Assembly (NCBI RefSeq): GCF_963678635.1
Contig: NC_087066.1
Span: 44,193,624 to 44,257,623, forward strand
Length of the DNA stretch: 64,000 nucleotides
Direction of reading: 5' to 3'
From: Symsagittifera roscoffensis
Taxonomy: Eukaryota > Xenacoelomorpha > Acoela > Convolutidae
A program made the translations under genes and the position numbers. A model generated the notes under the pieces. The model did no database searches. It worked only from the letters and a program-made list of their open reading frames with translations, and was not told where the DNA came from. Positions 36,118-46,799 of the stretch are shown here, piece by piece; the first letter of the stretch is position 1, and each line of letters opens with the position of its first letter.

Positions 36118-38280
36118 TATACAGTGTTTTTTTCTGAGTTTCCAAATTTTCTTGCATAAAGTTTTCATTTTATCTTCACCCATCGTTGCGTAGTTTTGGT
36201 TAATCTAATTTCAACTGGGTGATTTCGGGTCAAAATACATGTTTTTCCATTGATCGTTCGTCCGTCAAATTTCTTTCTCAAAAAATTTATTGCTTGAGTC
36301 GACTGTTATTGCTCGTTTGAAACGGCTGGTGACAGTTCACAATAAACAAATGTTAGCGCTAAAGTTATCTTATTTGAAGTCAACAATGAAAATTGTAACG
36401 CTATAAACTGTTTTTCAAAAGGTGTTATCGGCCTTTTACTTTTTGGCATTCACAGTCAGGTTTGAAACTAGAGTTTTTGATAGAATGAGGGCAGGGGATG
36501 CAATTACCGTTATTTACACAGACCAGCTACCCACAAATGTTATGAATCCATTTTTTTCGAACTCAACTCGCGAATAAAAGTGCGCATTTTGTGGCACTTT
36601 TGGTAGATTTCCAATCATCGGTTATTTAATAGCATAGGTGCCTGCTTTAATGGTTGCTAGTGTTATTATACTTTCAAGCAACCGTGTCGCAGATGCTAGG
36701 ACGTGAAACTCCTAATCTCGAGGTCAAATATTCAGGTTTGAACACTAGAAAATGACCGTATATTAGTTTTTTTTTTGTTGACAGCTTCCGCGGAAGCTTC
36801 AAATGGTCTGATTTTCCCGTGAATTTTTCTTCACTGCCTTTTAAAGTTAATGCGATAGTGAGGATTTGCAGTTGAAAAAACATGATTGCTGATGTATAAA
36901 TTGATTTATACGCATCTTGCTGACTGATTGCCACCTCTAAAAGGGACTAACTCAACGGTTACGCATATATGAATTTTTTACATAGTATAATTTCTCCCCC
37001 TTTGCAAGAGGGGGGGAATAATTAAACATATATGAATCTTTCGCCAGATTGAACGATTTTTCTTTGAGGCTTCGATGAGATTCGTATCAAAAATCTGCGG
37101 TGTGCCTCTGCGCGAAAAAAAAATCAACCTGTAGTATGTCGTTTCAGTGGTTCCTGCTCAATATCCGTTTCCGAGATTTCTTTCATGTGACCTGAATCTT
37201 GTTGGTTGACTGAGTCGCAGCCAGGTGTTTGCTGGATGGATATATGACCTAAAGATATTTCGACGGAAAACGGTTCCCAGATGTCGTTATTTCAACTAGT
37301 CGTGTTAGAGGATAAGAAAATCTGATTTCCATACCGAGGTTTTTCTCAACTTGTAAAGCTGCTTTAAGTTCTTTTATAAACAATTGAGTAATTCAGTGCA
37401 ACTAAGTATTCGGAAGGAACTATGCCGTAGGGTGTGTTTTCTTCCAATATATCAGGTAGCACAAGCACACGTCATTCGAAGTCAAATGAGATATCATTTT
37501 CAAGCCATTTCAGCTATGACTTGTGTTCCAAAAAGGTATTTCAAAAAGTTTTATTGTTCCAAAGAGTTGTGTCGAGAGAAACATGTCTGAATTTTTATGT
37601 TTTTCATACCAAGTTCAGCGTGGGAGTGGGTGAGAAGGGGTTGCGTTCTAATTTTGGCATTAAATTAAGCTTATTCAAGCTATTTTAATCTAATTTTTGA
37701 AGCTAAATGGCATTTTCAAACGAATGAGAGTTCGATGACAACTGGATCGGAACTTTGTGCTTCTTGTCAGTAACCGGTTACTCCTGTTTCTTTTTATACT
37801 TGCGAGAAAAATTGTTTTCCGGTACAAATTAAATTGATCGCGTTTTTCCTTGGGCTGCCTAAATTTCCGGCTTGAGAATTCCGACTCTTAAGTTCCTTTC
37901 ATTTCATGATAGTTATTCGAGCAATGATGATATTTTCCTTAATAGCCCCTCATAAAGCACCTAATGCAAAAAAAATGCATTTTTTGCACCTAAGATTGGT
38001 GATAGCTTGAAGGTCGATAAATAAAACCAAGCTTAGGTTTTTTTTAGCTCGCGAGGGCAAGGTACCGAAAAGTTTTCCGTCATAAATATGTTTTATGTTC
38101 TTTCTTTATGCAAAAGATGATTGTCATGAAAATCAATTCTATTTTAACCTTTTCAGCATCTATTTCAATGTAATAATCAAAACTAATAAATAACCCATCA
38201 TTTGGTCAATAATAGAGATCTGATTAACTTCTTCTATCTAGTTCTAAATCTAGCAATCATCATGAAGGATCGAGTATCTT
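36118..38280. other. Intergenic repeat-rich stretch, no gene recognised
   Basis: A tRNA-like fragment lies near 36675-36730 (CGCAGATGCTAGGACG, shared with 42660-42680). A CCCCC/GGGGG hairpin lies at about 36996-37019, and a TGCAAAAAA/TTTTTTGCA palindrome near 37966-37990. No supported reading frame. Confidence 0.4.
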
Positions 38281-38289
38281 TTTCAATCC

Positions 38290-40090
38290 TCCAGCTTCTA
38301 GATGTGCTTTAGACGAATTATTCTCTTTTTCTTCATCAGTACCAGACTCCGGTTCCGCCGATGAGGATGTTTGCGTCCAACTCAAACGATGATGTCGCCA
38401 TGATCAATCAAAGGATGTCCTTTATATCCTCTAAGGATTCAGGTGAAGGTGGAATGAACCACTTAGGTTTCGAAGTTTGAATCAACTGAATGTAATAGTA
38501 GATATCTGAACGAATGAGAAACTTTGGAGTATCGTAGGATCTTATCAGTTTATCAAATGAATACTTGACCGGAGCTGCCACTGAAGTTTACTTTTGAGGG
38601 CTTGAGTATCTGTCAGTCAATTTACCAGACGCGTGACCTTAAACTCACGCGCTTTCATCAAATAAGCAGTGGCTGAGTGTTCTAAACTTTGATGACAAAG
38701 GTATCAATGGTATGCCGATCATTTTGAAAAATATTGAGTGGGTTGAAAGAGGATATTCATGACCTAACTGTTCAGAAACTTGACTGAATTCTTTAGGAAA
38801 CACGACAGGGACGAATTAGGATTTTCTCGAGGATTGGGGTGGCTCTTCTAACCTAATTTCAAAAATCTAATCTAATTTTAAAAGGTGAAAAATACGTGTT
38901 TTTTTTTGAAAAGTTTGCCCAAATTATCGATATCGCGTTTTTTGACGCGCTTTCCCAGTTTATAATGCGTTGGTGCCGAAAGAGCATTTTATCAAAATTT
39001 TAGTCTATTTTAGTCTAAAATTTTAATATTACCAAAGGGGGACCCTAAGGGTATTGAGTGGATCGAATTCCTGCGAAGATGCCCTAAATTCGACTCTGAA
39101 GTATATTTGTTCCTGTGTTATGGCTAAGTAAAAGTTTTCTTCAGATTTCATGAACTTTTTCTGAACCGGTTGGGAAGCTTGAATTGAGAACAGGCTAAGT
39201 TCGTGTGAAATCAATAATCTGGACGGGGAAACTTCAGTGCAGGCGTGGACTAACATGGTGGCATCTGCACCCTCATCTGTCGCGTCCTCTCTCGTCCCGC
39301 AAGTGGACAAATGGCCCTTCTGGATCGGAATTGGACTCACAACTGGTTCGTTTATAAATAGTCACGACTTACGAGGTACTTATAGTACTAACTCAGAAAT
39401 TAGATAAGCTTTTCCGCGCGGTGGAGAAATTTTTATCCTTGCATTTTGATATATATCAATCAATGTAGACAAGTGAGGAATCACTAATTCACGCGCAATG
39501 TACACCACTCGTGCTGAATATAAGCACAACAGAGCTAGTAATCGGTAGTTCTTTTTCAATATGTGGCGTGTTCGCTTTTTAATCAAGCAAGTTCCTAATT
39601 GTGTCTTGTATTCCGATATGTTGGTCGTTCCGAGATGATAAATATGTTTAGTTGTCGCGGCGAAATAAAGGCACCAAAATTCGCATCAAAAATTATCGGT
39701 CTTAAATTCCCAATAGGTGTTTTATAAGTTTTGTTGCGCTCCGTCAGTGATGGTGCCCAGCAATCAATCATATGATAGCTGGTTCCAATCGCAAATGCGC
39801 TGTAATTTGTTAGGTCAGCTCCTGCAAGTAAGTCATAGCTTAAATGGGCGCTGGTTCTATGCGCTATTGTCAGCCTAATTAATTAACCTTTGGGTTAGGC
39901 CTCCGGGTTGGTTGACTAAAGAAATACGAATTCTTCCATCGGAGGACATTTGGATATCGTAATACTGAACCGTTCACGCATAGATGTTGCTATAAAATTT
40001 CATACCATTTTTTTTCTGAGGATCTTAAGATTTTAAGGATGCCCTCCAAAGACGGATCTAACAGAAATTCACCATTCAATGCTGTTTCGC
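38290..40090 (-). pseudogene. Decayed protein-coding region of unknown origin (possible endogenous viral or retroelement gene)
   Basis: The reverse strand shows a series of protein-like open segments in shifting frames: about 40090-39905, 39877-39598, 39586-39383, 39340-39032, 38825-38640, 38577-38400 and 38395-38290. They have ordinary globular composition, ending in a Ser/Glu/Lys-rich acidic tail. Together they would cover some 500-550 residues broken by several stops and frameshifts. An ATG-started frame overlaps the stop near 38395. I recognise no family. Length, acidic tail and single-gene insertion would fit an endogenised RNA-virus structural gene, a retroelement gag or a host pseudogene; the sequence alone does not decide. 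Confidence 0.45.
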
Positions 40091-40227
40091 TATCTTTTTT
40101 TTTCATTGCCAAGCAACGCATATATAATCCTCGATTGTTACTTGAGCGATTACATTTTTTTATGCTATGTAAATGTCCTGATACATAATAAGGCTGAGTA
40201 TACTGTCTGAAAATTAGACTTGCTTCA

Positions 40228-40355
40228 TTTCGACTGCTTTTGTTTTAGACTCAATTGCCGTCCACTCAATTTCGACTGCTTTTGCTTTAGGCTCAATTGC
40301 CGTCCACCCAATTTCGACTGCTTTTGTTTTAGGCTCAATTGCCGTCCATTCAAGA
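40228..40355. repeat. 42-bp minisatellite, three units
   Basis: TTTCGACTGCTTTTG starts repeat at about 40228, 40270 and 40312. The unit length is a multiple of three, so the reverse strand reads as a 14-residue peptide repeat, but nothing else supports coding. Confidence 0.8.
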
Positions 40356-40492
40356 CTTAGTTGTCGCTCGTCAATGTTTCCGAATCGTTTGAAATGGCTT
40401 AGTGGCTTCCGTCTCACTTTCTGTTTGATATCTTACCATACTATGCTTGTTTTGTATTGAAAAAATTTGCTAAGCTCCGCTTCGCCTCTTTG

Positions 40493-41559
40493 CAATAAGC
40501 TGCGTTTGAAAACGTCCATATGTTTTGTATTTTTGAGGAGGCTGGACCATTTTTTTTGAATGACCAATTATTGGGTATAAAGCAGTTTATTGACGTATTA
40601 TGAAAAAATCGTGTAAATTATAATCGTATAATCCGTCTATCATATAACGTATAATCTTATGTTGTGTAAGGTTTTTTTGTATATCGTATAACGTGTACAA
40701 AACACTGGTATGAAGATAATAAGCATTTTTAGGAACTTCACAATTTCTTATAATCAATACATTTTAAAATTTTAAATTATGCTTGTATGTGTAAGACTTT
40801 CAGACCAGTTTTAGACTTTCAATTCAGTTTCTGACATGCTTGACAATTTCTCGGCTGATATAGAGAATTTTGCTCACAATCACGAATTGTAAATATCTGA
40901 ATTGTTTTTTCATTTTCAATTGTTGTTTTTTCTGCAATCTGAGTCTTGAAAGAACCAGAAATGAAACGTATATGTAAAAATTTTTGTTCATTTTATCAAA
41001 AATTTCTTAGAACTTTAACTTTATTCAGCCAGCTTCCTTTAAAAAAAATAACTTTTTTTTTCTGTTTTGCAATTTCTTTCAGGAAAAAATATTGAAATTT
41101 GTTGATGCTCGAGTTTTTCAAGTGGTTTGATTTTTGTGGTTTGATTTTCAAGTTCAATATAAATTTAATTGTTAAGCGGAAACCATGAAGCAAGAAAACA
41201 CAAAAAAGGGGAAAAATGTACCTTGTGATAGAAATTTCCAAACTTAGGCTAGTTCTTTAAAAATGTCAATCGTAAAAGATTTCAAAGAGTTTCAAGGTAT
41301 TAGGTTTTTTTAGTAAGAATTGAATTTTGAAAAATATCTAAAAAAAATTCAATGATTTTATTTTTTTGATAATTTAATTGCATTTTTACGCAAGGTGAGC
41401 CTACTGACTTATTACGGTATCCGCTTTTTTCCGACCTAAGTCGGAATTAAAACAGCTCTTATTTGATTTACTTTTGCTGCAAAGCATTATATTTATGTTT
41501 TATCGTTATTGGTGGCTAGTTCTTGTTCATAAAAAATAAGTTTTATGAAAATATATGGG
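40493..41559. other. AT-rich stretch, no gene recognised
   Basis: Repeated TATAATCGTATAATC/ATAACGTATAATC motifs at about 40620-40690 form a short degenerate tandem. Nothing else can be supported. Confidence 0.35.
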
Positions 41560-42640
41560 ATATGTTTCTTTAATTGTGATTTTAATTCTTTTTCGAGATG
41601 TACTTAGACGATTTTCAAAAAATGTTACCAATGGAAATACCGGCTACTCGGCTGTTTGCCTGCATAGTCCACTGGTCTCCCTTTACTTAGTCGACATTCT
41701 ACAGCCTTCGAAAATTTCAGTTGGGTTTATTTCCTACTTGTTCGGAGAGTTTTTTATTTTCTCGAATGCTATCCTGCTAAATCTGAGATAAATGATTCAA
41801 TCAAAACAGAATTATATAGGGTTTAGCTATGCATAAACTGCTTTGCCCTAATTTTTGAAGAAAAAGAGTTACGGCCGTAGAAAATGTCAAGTTTTTAACC
41901 GTTTTTCTGGAAAATTCCCGTTCTCGAAATCTTTTTCAAATCTTAGATTAAGGGCTCAATCTTAAAAACCAGTTTTATGAAACCTAATCCCATAAACGGC
42001 CATGCCCAAAAAAAGATAATGAACGGCCGTAGAAATTGTTTAATTTGGAAATTGTCAATTTTCTCTTCTTCAGTGGTGTTGCCCTTTCTTATTGAAAAAA
42101 AATTTCGCCTTAGAAATAGTAAAATTTTTGAAGTTTTGCCGGTGTATGGAAACTTCTGAGTTTTCACGATAACTTCTCTGCCGAATCGAAATAAGGTTTT
42201 CAATCGAAAGAACATGCACTAAGAAGTTTCTCTGCATAGCAACTACGCTCTTATTTTAGAGGAAAAGCCACGTTAGACCTAGCTTAAGTCCAATTTTTGA
42301 AATTTTTTTCGTTTGTGGAAACTTCTTGGTTTTCTTGAAAACTACCCTTCGAAATCTGAGATTGTTGTTTGAATCGGTAAGAAAAGACATTTGGAATTTT
42401 CTCTGCAGAAGCATCTACGCTCTAATTTTTTTGTAGGAACTTAGTTTTGGACCTAGAAAACAAAAGTCTATTTAAAAGCAAACTTCGGCCTGTTTTTGAA
42501 GCGGTTCTGCTGAAAATGCTCCAAATCGGAGATAAATTGTTTCATCGAAAGAACAGGTGCTAGTTGAAAATTTTTGCAAATTTACCTTTTTGCATCAGTA
42601 CATTTTTTATAATATTATCAAACAGCTGGACCTTAAGTGT
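41560..42640 (+). repeat. Minisatellite array, family 2, locus B
   Basis: About six degenerate units carry AAATCTGAGAT, TTCAATCGAAAGAACA-like and GTTACGGCCGTAGAAA-like blocks. A tRNA-like head (42648-42710) and a hairpin tail (42788-42820) follow. Confidence 0.6.
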
Positions 42641-42647
42641 TCAACTA

Positions 42648-42820
42648 TTGCGAGGCGGCAATGGCGCAGATGCTAGGACGGTTTAAGTTCGATGCTTCGA
42701 TTCCGTTACATCAGAACTTAAGTTTTAACCTTTCTTTCCTTTTTTCTTTTTTTGACCCTTATAGATCTAATCCTCGACTAAACGTTTGTTTGCGAAGTGC
42801 AGCTTCGCCTCCATGTATCA
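42648..42820 (+). repeat. tRNA-like head plus hairpin tail
   Basis: CAATGGCGCAGATGCTAGG (A-box region) and GATGCTTCGATTCCG (B-box-like) are followed by the hairpin tail. The head sequence is shared with 36680-36700. Confidence 0.55.
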
Positions 42821-43249
42821 TTTTTGATGATTTTCGCTTTTGGTATTAATGATGAAGGGAATTTTTACCATGCGAAACTTTCTAAAAGGTGAAATAATGA
42901 GCCTTTAACTCGCCGCAGCTGGCTTCATTTTTTTGAAGATGTCCGAAATTTTGTTCATCGTTTTATAGAAAGTACTTACAGTACTTTACGTAATTATTTA
43001 AAAAAGAAGGTTGGTTTGAGCCTCAGATCAGGCGTTTTTCTGAGATCAAGATATGTGACTTACCCTGATTTTGTTTGGAAATTTTGACTTTGTCGTCTAG
43101 TTTTTGACTGAGTTTGACAACTTTAGGGTGGCTCTTCGAGTTTCTAATAGCTTTTGTGTGTTTTTAGTTTCATAATGCTGGATGTTTGCTGATGTCAAAA
43201 ACGTTTAGTGGTTGTTCAGGTTGTGTGTTATTTTGCTTTTTGTTAGAAA

Positions 43250-44062
43250 AAAGTCGGGCTCAAATGTGCATTTCCGCGCTTGAACTTGGAAGGCAAATTA
43301 CGCTCTCCCACTACGAAAATGCAAAGTGCGCAAAAAAACGACAATGATTTTTAGTTTTGTCATTATCTTTTAACTTTGAGATTTATCTCATTGGTCTAAT
43401 TTTGTGAAAAATTGAAAAAAGTGGCATTCTTGAAATTCAGATCTTTAACGTGATTTAATTTTTCTTCGAGAATTGAAAAATGTTCAAAGTCAGTCAATCA
43501 TATTTTTTAGATTTCCTTGAGCTCATTGACACTTCTACTTTCTGAGTCTTCGAAACAAAAAATACGAAGTTTAGCTTCGTCCGCGTTATTTTTGTGGATT
43601 GTATTAAATGATATACTCAAAGAAAATCTTTGAAAAACCTCTGTTTTCTCCCCAAGTTGGTTCAGCTGGCGGTGGCGGGGGTGACTGTATGTTCGGTTCC
43701 TTTATGCTACAAGCGAGATGGTGTTATACAAGCAGTCCACTTTTTCCAACGTGTTTTGCATATTTTAGTGGCCCATGTGTTATAAATTTTCGCCTTAATT
43801 ACTCTGCGTATAATCTATCTTTATCCGGTTTCTCTAGCTCATTATTTTCTGCCTGATATCTTTAGGTAAACTATGGGTGAAATTAGATAACGCAATATTG
43901 ATTTTGAGAGGAATGGAAATACAATGATAAGGATGTCGATATTGACTGTTTCGGATCTGAGGTACCATTGTTGTTTGCTCGTGCATTGTTGACTGCTCTT
44001 CTGCGAAGGCAGCAAGCGAAGAAGCGTTTGCCATATCGATCGTCTCAGTGGCCCGCACACAA
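43250..44062 (+). repeat. About 800-bp dispersed repeat, copy 1
   Basis: Collinear with 50540-51420, with shared blocks GATATTGACTGTTTCGGATC, ACCATTGTTGTTTGCTCG and GACTGCTCTTCT. A weak hairpin tail lies inside at 43562. The first part also resembles 45888-46150. Confidence 0.6.
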
Positions 44063-45036
44063 AATTTTCCCACGGCTAATATTATAACATTATTTTTTAT
44101 ACATTAAGCAAACAGTATTGTATTGGTTCATTGGAATCCGACTGATTTCTATTTTTTACGTAACACAGATTTTGTCCTTAGTGGAACTTAGAACTCCTTT
44201 GTGATGTATTAAGTATTAATGAAATCATTTCCATTAATGAATCATGCTGCTCAGAAATTGTCTGAAACTTATGCGGAGCCTTTCGCGTAGAATGTTCACA
44301 ACGTAGAATTTTGTTCTCTTCGGACGGGGGTCGATGGCGCGTCAAATTCAACAAAGCCACAGATCATCGGATGGCTGAATCCTAATTCCTTTCTGTCAAT
44401 TCAATTTATTAATAATTCAACTCTAATTCGAGCAGTCAAGCTATTGTGTGAATTCCTTTTTGGACGATGAAATGAAACCTTAATAGGCGATTTTGATTTT
44501 TATTTGAAGTGAATTTTCACGTGATCGTCTTTTTACTGCCGTGCACTTGGCCTGTTCCCAGGAGAAAATATTATTGGTTCCAGATAAATATCTGCTGAGA
44601 AGGACATCTTTTTAACCCTTTCATCATTCTTTCTGCTGGTTTGGCCTGATCAATACCTGTCGTTGACACTCTTAGTTTTCAACTCCGCTCTCCCATCAGA
44701 GAAAAGAGAAGCCAATTTCAACAGCCTCTTTGTTCTTTCCCTTCTTCAATTTTAGAAAGGATTTGAAAGTAGTTAGCTGGATACCTCCTTAATAGGTATA
44801 ATTTCGATTTTAAATCTTTCATCCACCAAAAAGATTCAAGTCGGTTTGTGAATTGTTGTCACGACCAACTGGAATTATAAGAGTTAACTACCAATAACTC
44901 CCATTAAACTCCCAAGATCCCCTTAAATTAGTAATTTTCTTCAAAGAGTTTCCTCGCTTGACTCGCTTGAATTTTTTCCGCGATTATTTGCCTTGAGGTC
45001 TGCCAGTTAACTATTTCAAACCGAAAGATCGCCAAA
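44063..45036. other. Upstream region of the LDLa peptide gene
   Basis: No repeat identity or exon was recognised. It presumably holds the promoter of the gene at 45037. No TATA box could be assigned with confidence. Confidence 0.35.
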
Positions 45037-45303
45037 ATGCTTCCAAAATATCTGGCTCTCATTCTCAGTTTTGTCCTGGCTCTTGATGCGTTTGCGTTCC
45101 ACACACCCAGAGGCATGGACCAGTTGACGGGAGCCCACCACGAGGCCATGTGTGACACGGAAGACGACTTCGCTTGTCACTCTGGATCGGTGGCCTGCAT
45201 TCCGGGCAAGTGGGTCTGTGACGATTTCGGAGACTGTGATGACGGCAGTGACGAATTGTTTTGTATCGACGGAGTTCCAGTGTTTATGGCTAGTCGCGGT
45301 TAA
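45037..45303 (+). CDS. Small secreted protein with one LDL-receptor class A domain
   Basis: An 88-residue product in a single exon. Residues 1-20 form a signal peptide (KYLALILSFVLALDAFA). One LDLa module spans residues 39-76 with its six cysteines at 39, 47, 54, 61, 67 and 76, and the calcium cage pattern WVCDDFGDCDDGSDE. The module starts unusually (CDTEDDFAC), and only about 12 residues follow it. LDLa repeats bind ligands in a calcium-dependent way, usually within large receptors or mosaic proteins; a free single-module secreted form is uncommon. The function is not known from sequence. Confidence 0.85.
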   Translation: MLPKYLALILSFVLALDAFAFHTPRGMDQLTGAHHEAMCDTEDDFACHSGSVACIPGKWVCDDFGDCDDGSDELFCIDGVPVFMASRG

Positions 45304-45515
45304 TAAAACGAAGAAATCAAGTTCGGATTGGAGCATAGTCATTGAACGCTTGAAAATTCGAAGACCCCGTCTTCTGTACTTTGAGAACTAACTTAAAATC
45401 TTCGCTTATTTTCCATTAGTGTCTAAACAATTTAAAATTAATATCTAACATCTTATTCTTTTGTTTGTGTTTTCATTACGAGTATGATATTGCCGATTAC
45501 TTAGTTGATTTTCAA

Positions 45516-45727
45516 GGCAGGGCGACAATTCCTAACAGGCGACAATTCGTAACAAGCGACAATTCCTGGTAAGGCATTGGCATGGGCAAGGAAAAGACAC
45601 TTGCCCCCCTGCGCTTACATCCGGCACGAGAGGAATACTTCGCGTGAATCAGTGTTCACCGCTTGATCTACTGTTATGAATTGTCGCTTGTTACAAATTG
45701 TAGCCTGTTATGAATTGTCGCTTCACG
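45516..45727. mobile_element. MITE, 212 bp, with 9-bp target site duplication
   Basis: Each arm has three GCGACAATT-type blocks separated by TAACAGG and TAACAAG, inverted between the two ends (arms of about 47 bp). GATTTTCAA flanks it at 45507-45515 and 45728-45736. The 9-bp duplication suggests MULE-type mobilisation, as for 7086-7500, though the two elements do not resemble each other in sequence. Confidence 0.78.
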
Positions 45728-45887
45728 GATTTTCAAATGTCAATGAACGAATAAGACACTTGTTTCGGTCTTGCGGATTTTTTTAGGCAATTTTTTTATA
45801 AGATGTCCTTGTTGATGATTATTTTTTTTTAAATCCCAGTGTGACTAGATTATTTTCTAAAAGTTAACTTATAATTAATGTGTTGAT

Positions 45888-46799
45888 TGGAAGGCAAACT
45901 ACGCTCTCAAATTAAAAAAAATGGTGCAAAAAAATTCTCAGCGTAATGGATAAATTACCCAGCACAAAATAAAACTTTTTTTCCTATGTTTTGAAAATGA
46001 CTCTTTTGTATGATTGAATTGTCAAATGACCATTTTTGAACTACAGTTGCGTTGATTAGTGGCTTTTAGTAACTCTTGAAATTGGTTACTCAAAAGCTTT
46101 GAAAAATGTGGAATTAAAATAGGTAAATTAAAGAGCCGAGGTTTAACACAGAAATGGATATGAGAAACCGAGCGATGCGAAGTTTTTGTTTCATTTTCAT
46201 ATTGTTAATGCTGAGCTTAATGTTATCATTTTCGATTCAAATTTAAATGTTATCAAATCGTAATGTAGATTTTTTTTTCTGGTTAACAACTATTATAACA
46301 CAATCAGTTGAATTAATTAATTGCTGCTGAAATGCTCAATTTCAAATAAAACTACCTTGTCTATGTAGTAAATAGGTGGAGTACGTTCTGGGCATTAATT
46401 GTTTTTTCTAACAAATTTCTTGAGAAACGGTTGAATTTTTTTCGGATTCGTGGTTTTTGGGCCTAGTTTCCGTCGGCTCATTTTCCGTTTATTAAATGGC
46501 ATTTATTTTATCTGGTACTAATTTTAATCGCCCTGCTTTAAAAGCATGAATTTTATTTTGATTTAAATTTTTTCTGAAAGTTCTGTAATTTGTCATTTTA
46601 CCAAGTCTGAGTTCGAATAATTTTTTTTCGGTCAAACTGTTTCGGCTTAATTGTATCGGATAACTCAATTTATTTTGCGTACGTTCGAAGGCCGAAAGTT
46701 CCTTTTCGACAAAATCAGATGTATGGGATTGGGTTTTTGTTTAACGCTTTGACCCTTTTCGCAATTCTTTCATTTTTGTAAAATTTTCAGTTCAATAGA
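45888..46799 (+). repeat. Mixed dispersed repeats, no gene
   Basis: 45888-45930 resembles 43300-43340. 46255-46380 resembles 18790-18960. 46440-46620 resembles 9790-9980 (GATTCGTGGTTTT, CATTTTCCGTTT, GGCATTT). Confidence 0.45.

Noticed and set aside
45302-45307. AATAAA overlapping the LDLa stop codon as its poly(A) signal
   Set aside because: It would leave almost no 3' UTR; chance in AT-rich sequence is more likely.
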